From: an uncultured Methylococcaceae bacterium
GTDB lineage: Bacteria > Pseudomonadota > Gammaproteobacteria > Methylococcales > Methylomonadaceae
Length of the DNA: 12,729 nt
Reading direction: 5' to 3'
Assembly (NCBI GenBank): GCA_913009515.1
Contig: CAJVYO010000019.1
Coordinates: 1-12,729, forward strand
Within the stretch, counting starts at the first letter, position 1. Every line of letters starts with the position of its first letter. Below the pieces are notes generated by a model, which was given only the letters and a program-made list of their open reading frames with translations, was not told the DNA's origin and made no database searches. Of the stretch, positions 1 to 7,776 are shown piece by piece. The position numbers were made by a program, and so were the translations under genes.

Positions 1-685
1 AGGTATCAACGCGTAAATCACTGGGATTAATGTCAATATTATCCAGTTCTTCAGCTTCTGGCATGATGGCAACAGTACAGGCTGAGGTATGGACACGTCC
101 TTGAGATTCAGTTTCAGGTACCCGTTGTACGCGATGAGCACCGGCTTCAAATTTAAGTTGTGAATACACATCTTGTCCCGCGATACGCAGAATAATCTCA
201 CGATAACCGCCGTGTTCACCACGCGATTCACTGGTTGTTTCAACGCTCCAGCCTTCTGTCTCGGCATAACGCATATACATGCGAGCTAAATCACCTGAAA
301 AGATAGCCGCTTCATCGCCGCCTGTGCCTGCTCGAATTTCCATATAGATATTACGATTATCGTTAGGATCGCGGGGCAGTAATAAAATTTGCAGACGTTG
401 TTCAAGTTCTTCCTGAATAGCTTTAGCATCGGAAATTTCTTCTTTTGCCATGGCTTGCATGTCTGCATCGTCTTCATTGAGCATTTCTTCCGCAGAGACA
501 ATAGTGGCTTCAGCATCAATAAAGGATTGGTAACAATCGACGAGGGGTCTTATTTGGGCATATTCTTGGCTGAGGGCACGAAATTTATTTTGGTCACTTT
601 GTGTTTCGGGTTCAGAGAGTAAGGCACTAATATCATTAAAGCGGTCGTCAAGATTTTCTAATTTGGTACGAATGGTTTTTTTCAT
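1..685 (-). CDS. prfA: Peptide chain release factor 1 (RF1), 3'-truncated by window edge
   Basis: RF1 reads UAA and UAG stop codons and triggers peptide release in the ribosomal A site. Translating the minus strand from ATG at 685 gives 228 residues, beginning MKKTIRTKLENL. An acidic coiled N-terminal domain comes first, then the conserved stretch MEIRAGTGGDEAAIF and the block SRGEHGGY. The stop-codon recognition motif is RVPETESQGR: its P-x-T form (PET here) is the RF1 class, whereas RF2 carries SPF. The frame stays open to base 1 and stops at LRVDT, a few residues before the catalytic GGQ, so GGQ is off the window. The gene starts 3 nt after the hemA stop, the usual hemA-prfA operon arrangement. 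There is no sign of disruption. Confidence 0.97.
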   Translation of the reverse strand, partial: MKKTIRTKLENLDDRFNDISALLSEPETQSDQNKFRALSQEYAQIRPLVDCYQSFIDAEATIVSAEEMLNEDDADMQAMAKEEISDAKAIQEELEQRLQILLLPRDPNDNRNIYMEIRAGTGGDEAAIFSGDLARMYMRYAETEGWSVETTSESRGEHGGYREIILRIAGQDVYSQLKFEAGAHRVQRVPETESQGRVHTSACTVAIMPEAEELDNIDINPSDLRVDT

Positions 686-688
686 TAT

Positions 689-1942
689 TTAGTCGTGTAG
701 TTGAAAAATTTCACGGGCAGCGGCAATAAGCTCGTATCGCTCATTTTCACTCGCTTTTCTGAGTTGGCTGCAAGGGGTATGAAGTAATTTATTGGTCAGG
801 GTATGAGCCAGTTGCTGCATGACCTCTTCAGCTGTTTTTCCTTTATTTAATGCGGTGAGTGCTTTATTTAATGCGGTTTGTTGTATGGCTTCAGCTTGTT
901 GACGGTATTCAATAATGGTGGATTGCACTGATTGTGCTTTCATTTCGGTTAAAAAATGTTCAACATGCGTTTCAATGATTTCTTCAGCTTGTTCCGCCGC
1001 TTGTTTACGTGAATTAATATTCTCAGTGATGATATTTTGTAAGTCATCAACGGTATACAAATAAACATCATTAAGTTTGGCAACTTCAGGCTCAATATCA
1101 CGCGGTACCGCTAAATCAACCATGAATATAGGCTTATGTTTGCGTTTTTTTATGGCACTTTCAACCAAGCCCTTACCGAGTATAGGTAGCTGACTAGCGG
1201 TTGATGACACAATAATATCGGCTTCTGCAATATGCAACGGTAGTTCAGATAAGGCGATTGCGTAGCCATCAAATTGCTGGGCAAGCATATGAGCGTTATC
1301 GTAAGTGCGATTGGCGATAATAATACGACGAATGCCATTTTGGTATAGGTGGCGAGCGGTGAGTTCTATGGTTTCACCCGCACCAATTAGAATAGCAGTT
1401 TGTTCGCTGAGTTTATCAAAAATTTGTTTGCTGAGTTGTACTGCGGCAAAAGCGACCGAGACAGAGCTAGAGCCGATAGCGGTATCGGTGCGAACTTTTT
1501 TTGCTGTCGAAAATGTATGTTGAAAGAGTTGATTTAAATCTTTACCGAGCGTACCCGCTTGTTGTGCAGTTTGATAGGCGGTTTTCATTTGCCCTAAAAT
1601 TTGTGGCTCACCGAGTACCATGGATTCTAAGCCACTTGCCACGCGAAACATATGCCTGATAAGCGCATTATCGGTATGGGCGTATAAATAGGGTTTAAAA
1701 TCCGCATTTTTTAATTGCCGATGAGAGCCAAGCCAATCAATAACGGTTTCTATATCGCTATTTTGTACGTGACAATAAATTTCAGTACGATTACAGGTAG
1801 ATAAGATGGCGGCTTCTGAAATATGCTGTTGTCGCCATAAATTTTTAACGGCATCAGTTAATATTTCAGTAGGAAATGCAAGCCGTTCTCGGATTGAGAC
1901 AGGGGCTGTTGTATAATTAATTCCTAAGGCAATGAGTGTCAT
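689..1942 (-). CDS. hemA: Glutamyl-tRNA reductase
   Basis: This enzyme reduces glutamyl-tRNA(Glu) with NADPH to glutamate-1-semialdehyde, the first committed step of C5-pathway tetrapyrrole synthesis. The 417 residues match the usual length of about 418. The N-terminal catalytic domain has LALGINYTTAPVSIRER, with Tyr10 where many homologues have His, and STCNRTEIY with nucleophile Cys50. RVASGLESMVLGEPQILGQ follows at about 100-118. The NADPH-binding domain carries GAGETIE at 187-193 and ANRT further on. The C-terminal half is a long helical dimerisation region. The ATG at 1942 gives the canonical MTLIALGIN start; no strong Shine-Dalgarno precedes it. prfA follows after 3 nt, so both probably share the promoter at about 2000-2028. 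An N-terminal signal for regulated proteolysis is known in enterics but cannot be judged here. Confidence 0.98.
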   Translation of the reverse strand: MTLIALGINYTTAPVSIRERLAFPTEILTDAVKNLWRQQHISEAAILSTCNRTEIYCHVQNSDIETVIDWLGSHRQLKNADFKPYLYAHTDNALIRHMFRVASGLESMVLGEPQILGQMKTAYQTAQQAGTLGKDLNQLFQHTFSTAKKVRTDTAIGSSSVSVAFAAVQLSKQIFDKLSEQTAILIGAGETIELTARHLYQNGIRRIIIANRTYDNAHMLAQQFDGYAIALSELPLHIAEADIIVSSTASQLPILGKGLVESAIKKRKHKPIFMVDLAVPRDIEPEVAKLNDVYLYTVDDLQNIITENINSRKQAAEQAEEIIETHVEHFLTEMKAQSVQSTIIEYRQQAEAIQQTALNKALTALNKGKTAEEVMQQLAHTLTNKLLHTPCSQLRKASENERYELIAAAREIFQLHD

Positions 1943-1999
1943 TAAATGTGTTTTATGATGAAAGTGGCTAGAGTACTTGAAATAATAAGTTAATCGTTT

Positions 2000-2028
2000 A
2001 TTTTAAGAGACTTTCTAAGTTTAGCCAA
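2000..2028 (-). promoter_or_regulatory. Candidate sigma70 promoter of hemA-prfA
   Basis: Read on the minus strand, TTGGCT (2028-2023) is a -35 element, followed by a 17-bp spacer and TAAAAT (2005-2000) as the -10. The predicted start is near 1993, leaving a leader of about 50 nt before hemA. The spacing is ideal and the -10 matches 5 of 6 consensus bases. The rest of the 1943-2091 divergent region must also hold the start signals of the plus-strand TPR gene, for which I could not choose a convincing promoter. This is motif reading only. Confidence 0.5.
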
Positions 2029-2091
2029 ATAGATTACATTATTTGCACTTATGTTATGTGTATTACTGTTCATTTTTAAAAGGAAATTTGA

Positions 2092-3837
2092 GTGTTGCTG
2101 TTTAAAGTTATCGTTGTTGTAAGTACATTATTAACCACTGCTTGTGGGCTTAAATTTTCTGATGTCGTAGAGGACGCTCCTGATGAAGTTGAGACAGAAA
2201 TGCCTATTGCGGCAGAGCCTATTTCGCATTTAGAACCTGTTAAAGTTAAAAAAACCGCTATTTCATCTGAAGTACTATTTTTATTGATGACGGCTGAGAT
2301 CGCAGGACAGCGAGGTCAATTTGGCATTGCATTAGATGGCTATTTAAGAGCGGCTAAACGTTCACACGATTTATCCGTAGTTAAACGGGCTGCAAAAATG
2401 GCGTTATTTTTAAAAGATGATAAACGCTTAACGGAGTCCTTGGATATTTGGTCAGCACTGGAAGCTGACAGTGTGGAATTAAAAACACTGATGGCGATAG
2501 CGGCGTTGAAGCTTGATGATCACGATGTTGCATTAGAAAGTTTACGTTATATTTTAATGCATGATGCGGGGAGCTTTAAGGCAAAAGTATTGGCGATTAT
2601 GAAGTCATTAGTCGATGATGATGGTCGTGCATTGGCGTATGCGGTATTGGATCATTTAAGTACTGACAATCCAGAGAATGCGGAGATTTATTTTATTCAG
2701 GCATTATTAGACGCACAAAAAAAACAGTTTGTATTAGCTCAAGAAAATTTAACAGCGGCACTTCGCTATCAGCCTAAATGGATAGATGCTTTGTTATTGC
2801 AAGCACAAATTTATATTAGCCAAGGGAAGCTTGAGCAAGCAGAGCGTGTTCTAAAAGATGCACTGGCTGAAGAGAATAATATTAAGATTAAAGAGCAACT
2901 CGCACAATTATTAATACAGCAGGCTAAATTTAATCAAGCGGCTGATATGCTAGAAGTGATGGTGGCTGAAACTGAAAAAAATGGGGAAATAAAGTTTAAA
3001 TTAGCCTTAGTTTATTTGCAGTTAGAGAAGTCGGATGCTGCTCAGGTTATTTTAGAGCAGCTAGTTAATCGTAAGGCATTTCAAGGGCGAGCGGCTTTTT
3101 ATTTAGGCCGCTTGGAATTAAGACGTAAAAATTTTCCTCAAGCATTAATCTGGTTTGATACCGTTAATATTAAACCTTATCGTTTTGAAGCACGTTTTCA
3201 ATCGGTATTAGTCTTATTAAGTGAGTTAAATTACAACGCGTCATTGACTCGACTAGAGGATTTAAAAAAGACCTATCCTAATAAATTAAGTAAGTTGGTT
3301 TTGTTGGAATCGGAAGTTTATAACCAAATGAATCAGCCTCAAGCGTCTTTTGACGTATTAACGAAAGCGTTGTTGGTTAAGGCGGATGATGTTGATATTT
3401 TGTATGCCCGTGCATTAGTTGCTGAAAAATTACAGTTACTGGATGTATTGGAGGGGGATTTAAAATATATTATTGAAAAACAGCCTAATAATGCGAATGC
3501 ATTAAATTCATTAGGTTATACCTTAGCGGATAAAACAACACGTTATGCTGAAGCAAAGTCGTTGCTGGAAAGGGCGTTAAGTATTAAGCCGAATGAAGCG
3601 ACTATTCAGGATAGTTATGGTTGGTTGTTGTTTAAGATGGGTGATTTTAAACAAGCATTAGTGTATTTGAAAAAGGCATTTAAGCAAGCGGCAGAAGCGG
3701 AAATTGCGGCTCATTTAGTGGATGTGCTGTGGGCGTTGCAAGATTATGATAATGCGAAGGAATTTTTAAAACAGGCATCAGAAAAATTTCCTGATGATGC
3801 ATTATTATTAGAAGTTGAGCAGCGTTTATTGAAGTGA
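2092..3837 (+). CDS. lbcA: TPR-repeat outer-membrane lipoprotein, LbcA-like
   Basis: This is a 581-residue protein made almost entirely of tetratricopeptide helices. Clear repeats include FGIALDGYLRAAKR near residue 80, a series through 200-340, and a strong C-terminal block at about 466-535 (ALNSLGYTLAD, AKSLLERALSIKPN, DSYGWLLFKMGDFKQALVYL). The N-terminus MLLFKVIVVVSTLLTTAC looks like a lipoprotein signal with Cys18, but Thr at -3 makes the lipobox weak. The start is GTG at 2092 with AAAGGA seven bases upstream. In Pseudomonas aeruginosa the TPR lipoprotein between hemA and lolB is LbcA, the partner that delivers substrates to the periplasmic protease CtpA and so affects cell-wall hydrolase levels. 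The same position and architecture support the name; orthology is inferred. The stop overlaps the lolB start by 4 nt (GTGA). A looser call is a generic TPR lipoprotein. Confidence 0.85.
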   Translation: MLLFKVIVVVSTLLTTACGLKFSDVVEDAPDEVETEMPIAAEPISHLEPVKVKKTAISSEVLFLLMTAEIAGQRGQFGIALDGYLRAAKRSHDLSVVKRAAKMALFLKDDKRLTESLDIWSALEADSVELKTLMAIAALKLDDHDVALESLRYILMHDAGSFKAKVLAIMKSLVDDDGRALAYAVLDHLSTDNPENAEIYFIQALLDAQKKQFVLAQENLTAALRYQPKWIDALLLQAQIYISQGKLEQAERVLKDALAEENNIKIKEQLAQLLIQQAKFNQAADMLEVMVAETEKNGEIKFKLALVYLQLEKSDAAQVILEQLVNRKAFQGRAAFYLGRLELRRKNFPQALIWFDTVNIKPYRFEARFQSVLVLLSELNYNASLTRLEDLKKTYPNKLSKLVLLESEVYNQMNQPQASFDVLTKALLVKADDVDILYARALVAEKLQLLDVLEGDLKYIIEKQPNNANALNSLGYTLADKTTRYAEAKSLLERALSIKPNEATIQDSYGWLLFKMGDFKQALVYLKKAFKQAAEAEIAAHLVDVLWALQDYDNAKEFLKQASEKFPDDALLLEVEQRLLK

Positions 3838-4394
3838 GTAAATTAGGCTGGGGAATTATTTTTTTATGTTTAAGCGGGTGTGCAGAAAATCCTAAAGTTA
3901 GTTTATTAAAGCCTGCCAGTTTTGAATCTGCTAATTTACTGCAAGCTTGGCAGTTTCAAGGTCGGTTATTAATCAGAGATACTGAAGCGTTAACGGCTAA
4001 TATTGATTGGCAGCATACTGTGGATAAGGATATTTTGAAATTATCGGGGACTTTAGGTTTAGGCGCGATTAAATTAGAATTAACTAAAGACTGTATTGTT
4101 ATTGAACGGGGGTTTAATGATGTGCAATCCTCTTGCGATATTGATGCCTTTGTTGCTCAATCGGTAGGCTTTGTTGTGCCTGTAACCGCGTTACGTGCAT
4201 GGGTTGTGGGTAATTATTTACAGGGCGTGCCTGTTTTATTGGCAGAAAAAGGTTTTCAGCAATTAAATTGGCATATTGTGTATAAAGACTATATGCAAAG
4301 CAGTAGTGGGACATTAATGCCAAGAAAGTTAACAGTGAAAAAAAATAACATTATTTTAAAATTAGTGATCGATAAATGGGATGTAAAGCAATGA
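3834..4394 (+). CDS. lolB: Outer-membrane lipoprotein receptor LolB
   Basis: LolB takes lipoproteins from the periplasmic carrier LolA and inserts them in the inner leaflet of the outer membrane; it is itself a lipoprotein. The 186-residue product has a short signal peptide ending in a canonical lipobox LSGC (Cys16) with Ala at +2, which favours outer-membrane sorting. Family features follow: WQFQGRLLIRD, ANIDWQH, KLSGTLGLGAIKLEL, PVTALRAWVVG, FQQLNWHIVYKDY, then LMPRKLTVKK and the terminal IDKW. It is somewhat shorter than the 207-residue E. coli precursor. The start is GTG, overlapping the TPR gene's TGA, and its own TGA overlaps the ispE ATG, so translation is probably coupled. lolB next to ispE and prs is the standard gammaproteobacterial order. 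Confidence 0.95.
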   Translation: MSKLGWGIIFLCLSGCAENPKVSLLKPASFESANLLQAWQFQGRLLIRDTEALTANIDWQHTVDKDILKLSGTLGLGAIKLELTKDCIVIERGFNDVQSSCDIDAFVAQSVGFVVPVTALRAWVVGNYLQGVPVLLAEKGFQQLNWHIVYKDYMQSSSGTLMPRKLTVKKNNIILKLVIDKWDVKQ

Positions 4395-5266
4395 ATAAAT
4401 TGGATGCTGATTTAGGCTGGGGTATTGCATGGCCAGCTCCTGCAAAATTAAATTTAATGTTAAAAATTGTCGGGCAACGCGCGGATGGTTATCATTTGTT
4501 GCAAACTGTTTTTCAAATGACCGATTTAATAGATAGCTTAATTTTTACTAAAGTCGATGATTCACGCGTGTATTTGGCTCAGGAAATAGCAGGCGTTAAA
4601 GAAAGTGATGATTTAACGATTAGAGCGGCGAATTTATTAAAAAAAACTACAGGCTATCAAGGTGGCGTTTGTATTTCAATCGATAAGCAGTTACCTATGG
4701 GCGGCGGTCTCGGCGGAGGAAGTTCTGATGCAGCAACAGTATTAGTAGTGCTAAATAGACTATGGCAATTGAATTTAACAGAGCAGGCGTTGATGGCTTT
4801 AGGGCTACAGTTAGGGGCCGATGTGCCTGTTTTTATTAAGGGTGCAAGTGTTTGGGCGGAAGGTGTAGGCGAACAATTAACAGTAATTACATTGCCTAAA
4901 GCATGGTTTGTGATTGTTAAACCAAGCTGTCATGTTGATACAGGAAAAATATTTTCGGCAAAAGGATTGACACGAAATAGTAAATCCATCACAATAGCTG
5001 ACTTTAAAGCAGGTGACGTTAGTAATGATTGTCTACCGGTTGTAAAAGAACTTCATACGCAAGTTAACGAAACGCTTAATAGCTTATCTGATTATGGTGA
5101 AGCAAGACTGACAGGCACGGGAGCATGTGTTTTTGTCGAATTTGATAATGAAGAATCTGCAAAGAGTATGTATAATGCACTCGCTTTGCAAAAGGATGTT
5201 TACATTACGCAAGGATTAGCTATTTCACCATTGCATAAAAAAATGGATGAAGTGTTTAAGTTCTAA
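4391..5266 (+). CDS. ispE: 4-diphosphocytidyl-2-C-methyl-D-erythritol kinase
   Basis: IspE phosphorylates CDP-methylerythritol with ATP, a middle step of the MEP pathway to isoprenoid precursors. The 291-residue GHMP kinase has WPAPAKLNLML with Lys19, RADGYHLLQTVFQ, the glycine-rich ATP loop PMGGGLGGGSS at 102-112, GADVPVF with the catalytic Asp144, and the C-terminal LTGTGACVFVEF. I chose ATG 4391 rather than the in-frame ATG 4376. The former makes a 4-nt ATGA overlap with lolB and has GGGA nine bases upstream, while the latter has no Shine-Dalgarno. Only 8 nt separate the stop from tRNA-Gln, so transcription may run through. Confidence 0.97.
   Translation: MNKLDADLGWGIAWPAPAKLNLMLKIVGQRADGYHLLQTVFQMTDLIDSLIFTKVDDSRVYLAQEIAGVKESDDLTIRAANLLKKTTGYQGGVCISIDKQLPMGGGLGGGSSDAATVLVVLNRLWQLNLTEQALMALGLQLGADVPVFIKGASVWAEGVGEQLTVITLPKAWFVIVKPSCHVDTGKIFSAKGLTRNSKSITIADFKAGDVSNDCLPVVKELHTQVNETLNSLSDYGEARLTGTGACVFVEFDNEESAKSMYNALALQKDVYITQGLAISPLHKKMDEVFKF
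5231..5260 (+). promoter_or_regulatory. Weak candidate promoter for tRNA-Gln inside the end of ispE
   Basis: TTGCAT (5231-5236) and TTTAAG (5255-5260) lie 18 bp apart in the last ispE codons and would start RNA near 5267, just ahead of tRNA-Gln. Both hexamers are imperfect. Read-through from ispE is an equally good explanation for tRNA expression. Confidence 0.22.
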
Positions 5267-5274
5267 AAAAATAT

Positions 5275-5349
5275 TGGGCTGTCGCCAAGCGGTAAGGCAC
5301 GGGGTTTTGATCTCCGCATGCCCAGGTTCGAATCCTGGCAGCCCAGCCA
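5275..5349 (+). tRNA. tRNA-Gln (anticodon TTG)
   Basis: This is a 75-nt cloverleaf with encoded CCA (5347-5349). The acceptor TGGGCTG (5275-5281) pairs with CAGCCCA (5339-5345). The anticodon stem CGGGG/CTCCG has one G-T wobble and encloses loop TTTTGAT, with anticodon TTG at 5307-5309. The T-arm stem CCAGG/CCTGG is perfect. It lies between ispE and prs, where a tRNA-Gln is commonly found in gammaproteobacteria. Confidence 0.97.
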
Positions 5350-5401
5350 TTTTCTTTTCTGTTTTAAATCCATCCGTTATAAATATATAAGGTTCTCTGC
5401 A

Positions 5402-6355
5402 ATGAGTGATACTTCCATGATGATTTTTTCTGGGAATGCAAATTTAACCTTATCGAAGAGCATTGCTCGTCGTTTAAGTATGCGGTTAGGTATGGCTACT
5501 GTTGGCCGTTTTAGTGACGGTGAAGTGACAGTTGAAATTGAAGAAAATGTAAGAGATAGAGATGTTTTTATTATTCAGCCAACATGTGCCCCGACAAATG
5601 AGAATTTGATGGAGCTATTGGTAATGATTGATGCACTAAAACGTGCTTCAGCGGCGAGAATAACAGCGGTTATGCCTTATTATGGTTATGCAAGACAAGA
5701 TAGGCGTTCGCGTTCAGCACGTGTAGCGATTAGTGCAAAACTTGTTGCCAAAATGGTCGGTGAAGCTGGAGCAGATCGCGTTTTAACAGTTGATTTACAT
5801 GCTGATCAAATACAGGGATTTTTTGATATACCTGTTGATAATGTATACGCCTCCCCTTTACTTTTGGGTGATGTCTGGCGTCAAAAATATAAAGATTTAA
5901 TTGTAGTCTCTCCTGATGTAGGTGGAGTAGTGAGAGCGAGAGCTTTAGCTAAGCGTTTGGATGATGCGGACTTAGCAATTATAGATAAGCGTCGGCCGAT
6001 GGCGAATGTTGCTGAGGTCATGCATATAATCGGTGATGTAAGTGGTAAAACTTGCATCATGATAGATGATTTAGTCGATACAGCCGGCACTCTTTGTAGT
6101 GCAGCAGCAGCCTTAAAGAAACAAGGCGCTGTTAAAGTTGTAGCGTATTGTACGCATCCGGTACTTTCGGGAGCGGCAATTGAAAATTTACGTCATTCAG
6201 TATTAAATGAATTAATTGTAACAGATACGATTCCACTGAGTGATGAAGCGGTTAAGTTAGGCAAGATTCGACAATTAAGTGTTGCGGATATGCTAGCTGA
6301 AACCATTAGAAGGATTGCAGCCGGCGAATCAGTTAGTTCGCTGTATGTTGATTAA
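5402..6355 (+). CDS. prs: Ribose-phosphate pyrophosphokinase (PRPP synthetase)
   Basis: The enzyme makes PRPP from ribose-5-phosphate and ATP for purine, pyrimidine, NAD, histidine and tryptophan synthesis. The 317 residues compare with 315 in E. coli. N-terminal GRFSDGEVTVEIEENVRD is followed by the flexible catalytic-loop segment YARQDRRSRSARV, then TVDLHADQIQGFF, DKRRP, and the PRPP-binding loop IDDLVDTAGTLC. The open frame extends upstream to 5318, but that would translate the 3' half of tRNA-Gln. ATG 5402 gives the family-typical N-terminus MSDTSMMIFSGNANL and has TAAGG nine bases upstream. It forms a block with the downstream rplY and pth. A TATAAA at 5378 could be a -10, but I see no convincing -35 for it. 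Confidence 0.97.
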   Translation: MSDTSMMIFSGNANLTLSKSIARRLSMRLGMATVGRFSDGEVTVEIEENVRDRDVFIIQPTCAPTNENLMELLVMIDALKRASAARITAVMPYYGYARQDRRSRSARVAISAKLVAKMVGEAGADRVLTVDLHADQIQGFFDIPVDNVYASPLLLGDVWRQKYKDLIVVSPDVGGVVRARALAKRLDDADLAIIDKRRPMANVAEVMHIIGDVSGKTCIMIDDLVDTAGTLCSAAAALKKQGAVKVVAYCTHPVLSGAAIENLRHSVLNELIVTDTIPLSDEAVKLGKIRQLSVADMLAETIRRIAAGESVSSLYVD

Positions 6356-6390
6356 TAATTTTAAGTTATTTGTTGGGTGTGGAGAATTAG

Positions 6391-7032
6391 ATGTCTAGCG
6401 TTTTTGAATTTGATGTAGTAAGTCGAGTAAAATCGGGTACAGGGGCTGCGAAAGCAACTCGTCGTAAAGGGTCTATTCCTGCTGTTATATATGGCGGTTC
6501 TGATGAGCCTGAAATGATTGAGTTAAATGCTAATGAAGTCAGTAAAAGCTTGCAAAATGAGGCGGTTTATTCGCACATTTTACAGCTGAATATTGGCGGC
6601 AAAGTGCAAAATGCAATCTTAAAAGATTTGCAAAGACACCCAGCTAAAGATATTGTTATTCATATGGATTTTATGCGTGTGAATATGAACGAAAAAATTA
6701 AAGTACATGTGCCTTTACATTTTATTAATGAAGCAACATCGGTAGGTGTTAAAGAAGGCGGTGTTGTGACGCATTCTATGGTTGAGGTGGAAATTTCATG
6801 CTTACCTGCTAATTTACCTGAGTTTATTGAAGTTGATTTAGCTAATATTGAGTTAGGCGGTTCTGTTCACTTAGCTGAATTAGTCGTATCTGAAGGTGTT
6901 GAGATATTAGCATTAACACATGGCGAAGATCATAATCTTCCTGTTGCTCAAATTGTTAAAACTAGAATTGCTGCTTCAGAAGACGATGATGAAGTTGCAG
7001 GTGAAACAGAAGCGGATACTGCTGCTGAGTAA
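6391..7032 (+). CDS. rplY: 50S ribosomal protein L25 (long, TL5/CTC form)
   Basis: L25 binds 5S rRNA in the central protuberance of the 50S subunit. At 213 residues this is the two-domain form: an N-terminal L25 domain (about 1-95, with TRRKGSIPAVIYGG and LKDLQRHPAKDIVIHMDF), then a TL5-type beta-rich domain (about 100-190, with PLHFINEATSVGVKEGG, EISCLPANLPEFIEVDL and GVEILAL). It ends in an acidic tail containing SEDDDEVAGETEAD. GGAG lies six bases before ATG 6391. The stop codon is immediately followed by the pth ATG, so the two are probably translationally coupled. Confidence 0.96.
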   Translation: MSSVFEFDVVSRVKSGTGAAKATRRKGSIPAVIYGGSDEPEMIELNANEVSKSLQNEAVYSHILQLNIGGKVQNAILKDLQRHPAKDIVIHMDFMRVNMNEKIKVHVPLHFINEATSVGVKEGGVVTHSMVEVEISCLPANLPEFIEVDLANIELGGSVHLAELVVSEGVEILALTHGEDHNLPVAQIVKTRIAASEDDDEVAGETEADTAAE

Positions 7033-7602
7033 ATGATTAGGTTAATTGTTGGGCTAGGAAATCCTGGTGCAAAGTATAAAAAAACCCGGCATAATGTCGG
7101 GTTTTTGCTTTTAGATGAACTGGCAAAAAATAGCGGCAAAGAGTTTGTGCCTCAGGTTAAATTTCACGGCCATATAGCTGAAATTAATCAAGGTATGGAT
7201 AAGCTCTATTTGTTAAAGCCCAGTACTTTTATGAATCGCAGTGGTCAGGCTGTGTCTTCTTTAATGAAATATTATAAAATTTCTGCAGAAGAAGTATTGG
7301 TTGTACATGATGAATTAGATTTCGAAGTAGGTACTTTAAAAGTTAAAAAATCAGGCGGTCATGGCGGACATAATGGTTTGCGGGATATTATTGCCAGTCT
7401 TGGAACTAAAGAGTTCTCAAGAATAAGGATTGGTATTGATAGGCCTGCGGCGGGAAAAAATGTTGCAGATTACGTGTTGTCAGATTTTTCTAAGTCTGAT
7501 TTACAAAGCATCACAGCGCTATTTGACTATTTTGAACAAGATTTTCCTATATGGTTTAATGACGGTTATGATGCCTTTGTACAGCAGATACATTCACATT
7601 AA
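7033..7602 (+). CDS. pth: Peptidyl-tRNA hydrolase
   Basis: Pth frees tRNAs from peptidyl-tRNAs that drop off stalled ribosomes and is essential in most bacteria. The 189 residues align without gaps through the active site using E. coli numbering: Asn10 and catalytic His20 in GLGNPGAKYKKTRHNVG, Asn68 in STFMNRSGQ, Asp93 in VVHDELD, and Asn114 in GGHGGHNGLRDI. RIRIGIDRP follows at about 136. The gene begins on the base after the rplY stop with no Shine-Dalgarno of its own, which indicates coupling. Codons for the His20 region form a terminator-shaped hairpin (see the entry at 7078). No terminator is evident after the stop. Confidence 0.98.
   Translation: MIRLIVGLGNPGAKYKKTRHNVGFLLLDELAKNSGKEFVPQVKFHGHIAEINQGMDKLYLLKPSTFMNRSGQAVSSLMKYYKISAEEVLVVHDELDFEVGTLKVKKSGGHGGHNGLRDIIASLGTKEFSRIRIGIDRPAAGKNVADYVLSDFSKSDLQSITALFDYFEQDFPIWFNDGYDAFVQQIHSH
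7078..7106 (+). terminator. Terminator-shaped hairpin inside the 5' end of pth
   Basis: Stem CCCGGC (7085-7090) and GTCGGG (7096-7101) close a 5-nt loop ATAAT, with one G-T wobble. Seven A on the left and five T on the right extend the pairing and supply the U-tract. The form is that of an intrinsic terminator in either orientation. It lies within pth codons 15-25, 45 nt past the rplY stop. It may attenuate pth, or it may simply be a product of codon choice for KKTRHNVGF. Confidence 0.35.
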
Positions 7603-7624
7603 ATAGTTTTATTAAAAATAAAGC

Positions 7625-7653
7625 TTGCTGTATTAAAATATATACCATATAAT
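7625..7653 (+). promoter_or_regulatory. Promoter of the tRNA-Tyr-Gly-Thr cluster
   Basis: TTGCTG (7625-7630), exactly 17 bp, then a perfect TATAAT (7648-7653). The start would be near 7660, about 8 nt before mature tRNA-Tyr. The position, spacing and short leader suit a strong stable-RNA promoter. The 65-nt gap after pth holds nothing else I can name. Confidence 0.65.
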
Positions 7654-7667
7654 ATTCTTTCTGAATT

Positions 7668-7752
7668 GGAGGGGTTCCCGAGCGGCCAAAGGGATCAGAC
7701 TGTAAATCTGACGGCTCTGCCTTCGGAGGTTCGAATCCTCCCCCCTCCACCA
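7668..7752 (+). tRNA. tRNA-Tyr (anticodon GTA)
   Basis: This is an 85-nt class II tRNA with a long variable arm (CGGCTCTGCCTTCG region) and encoded CCA at 7750-7752. The acceptor GGAGGGG (7668-7674) pairs with CCCCTCC (7742-7748). The anticodon stem TCAGA/TCTGA encloses CTGTAAA, with GTA at 7702-7704. The immediate 5' and 3' flanks are complementary (TTCTGAA 7659-7665 with TTCAGAA 7754-7760). It is the first of the conserved Tyr-Gly-Thr series. Confidence 0.97.
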
Positions 7753-7776
7753 TTTCAGAATAAAAAAAAGGATTCC

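Noticed and set aside
389..622. 77-residue plus-strand open frame within prfA
   Set aside because: It lies entirely antisense to the well-conserved RF1 coding sequence.
4376..4390. ATG 4376 as the ispE start
   Set aside because: It has no Shine-Dalgarno. ATG 4391 overlaps the lolB stop as ATGA and has GGGA at a good distance.
5318..5401. Upstream extension of prs in the same frame
   Set aside because: It would translate the 3' half of tRNA-Gln; ATG 5402 gives the family-typical N-terminus.
7603..7624. AT-rich stretch after the pth stop as a terminator
   Set aside because: Only weak A/T pairing with no GC stem and no proper T-tract.
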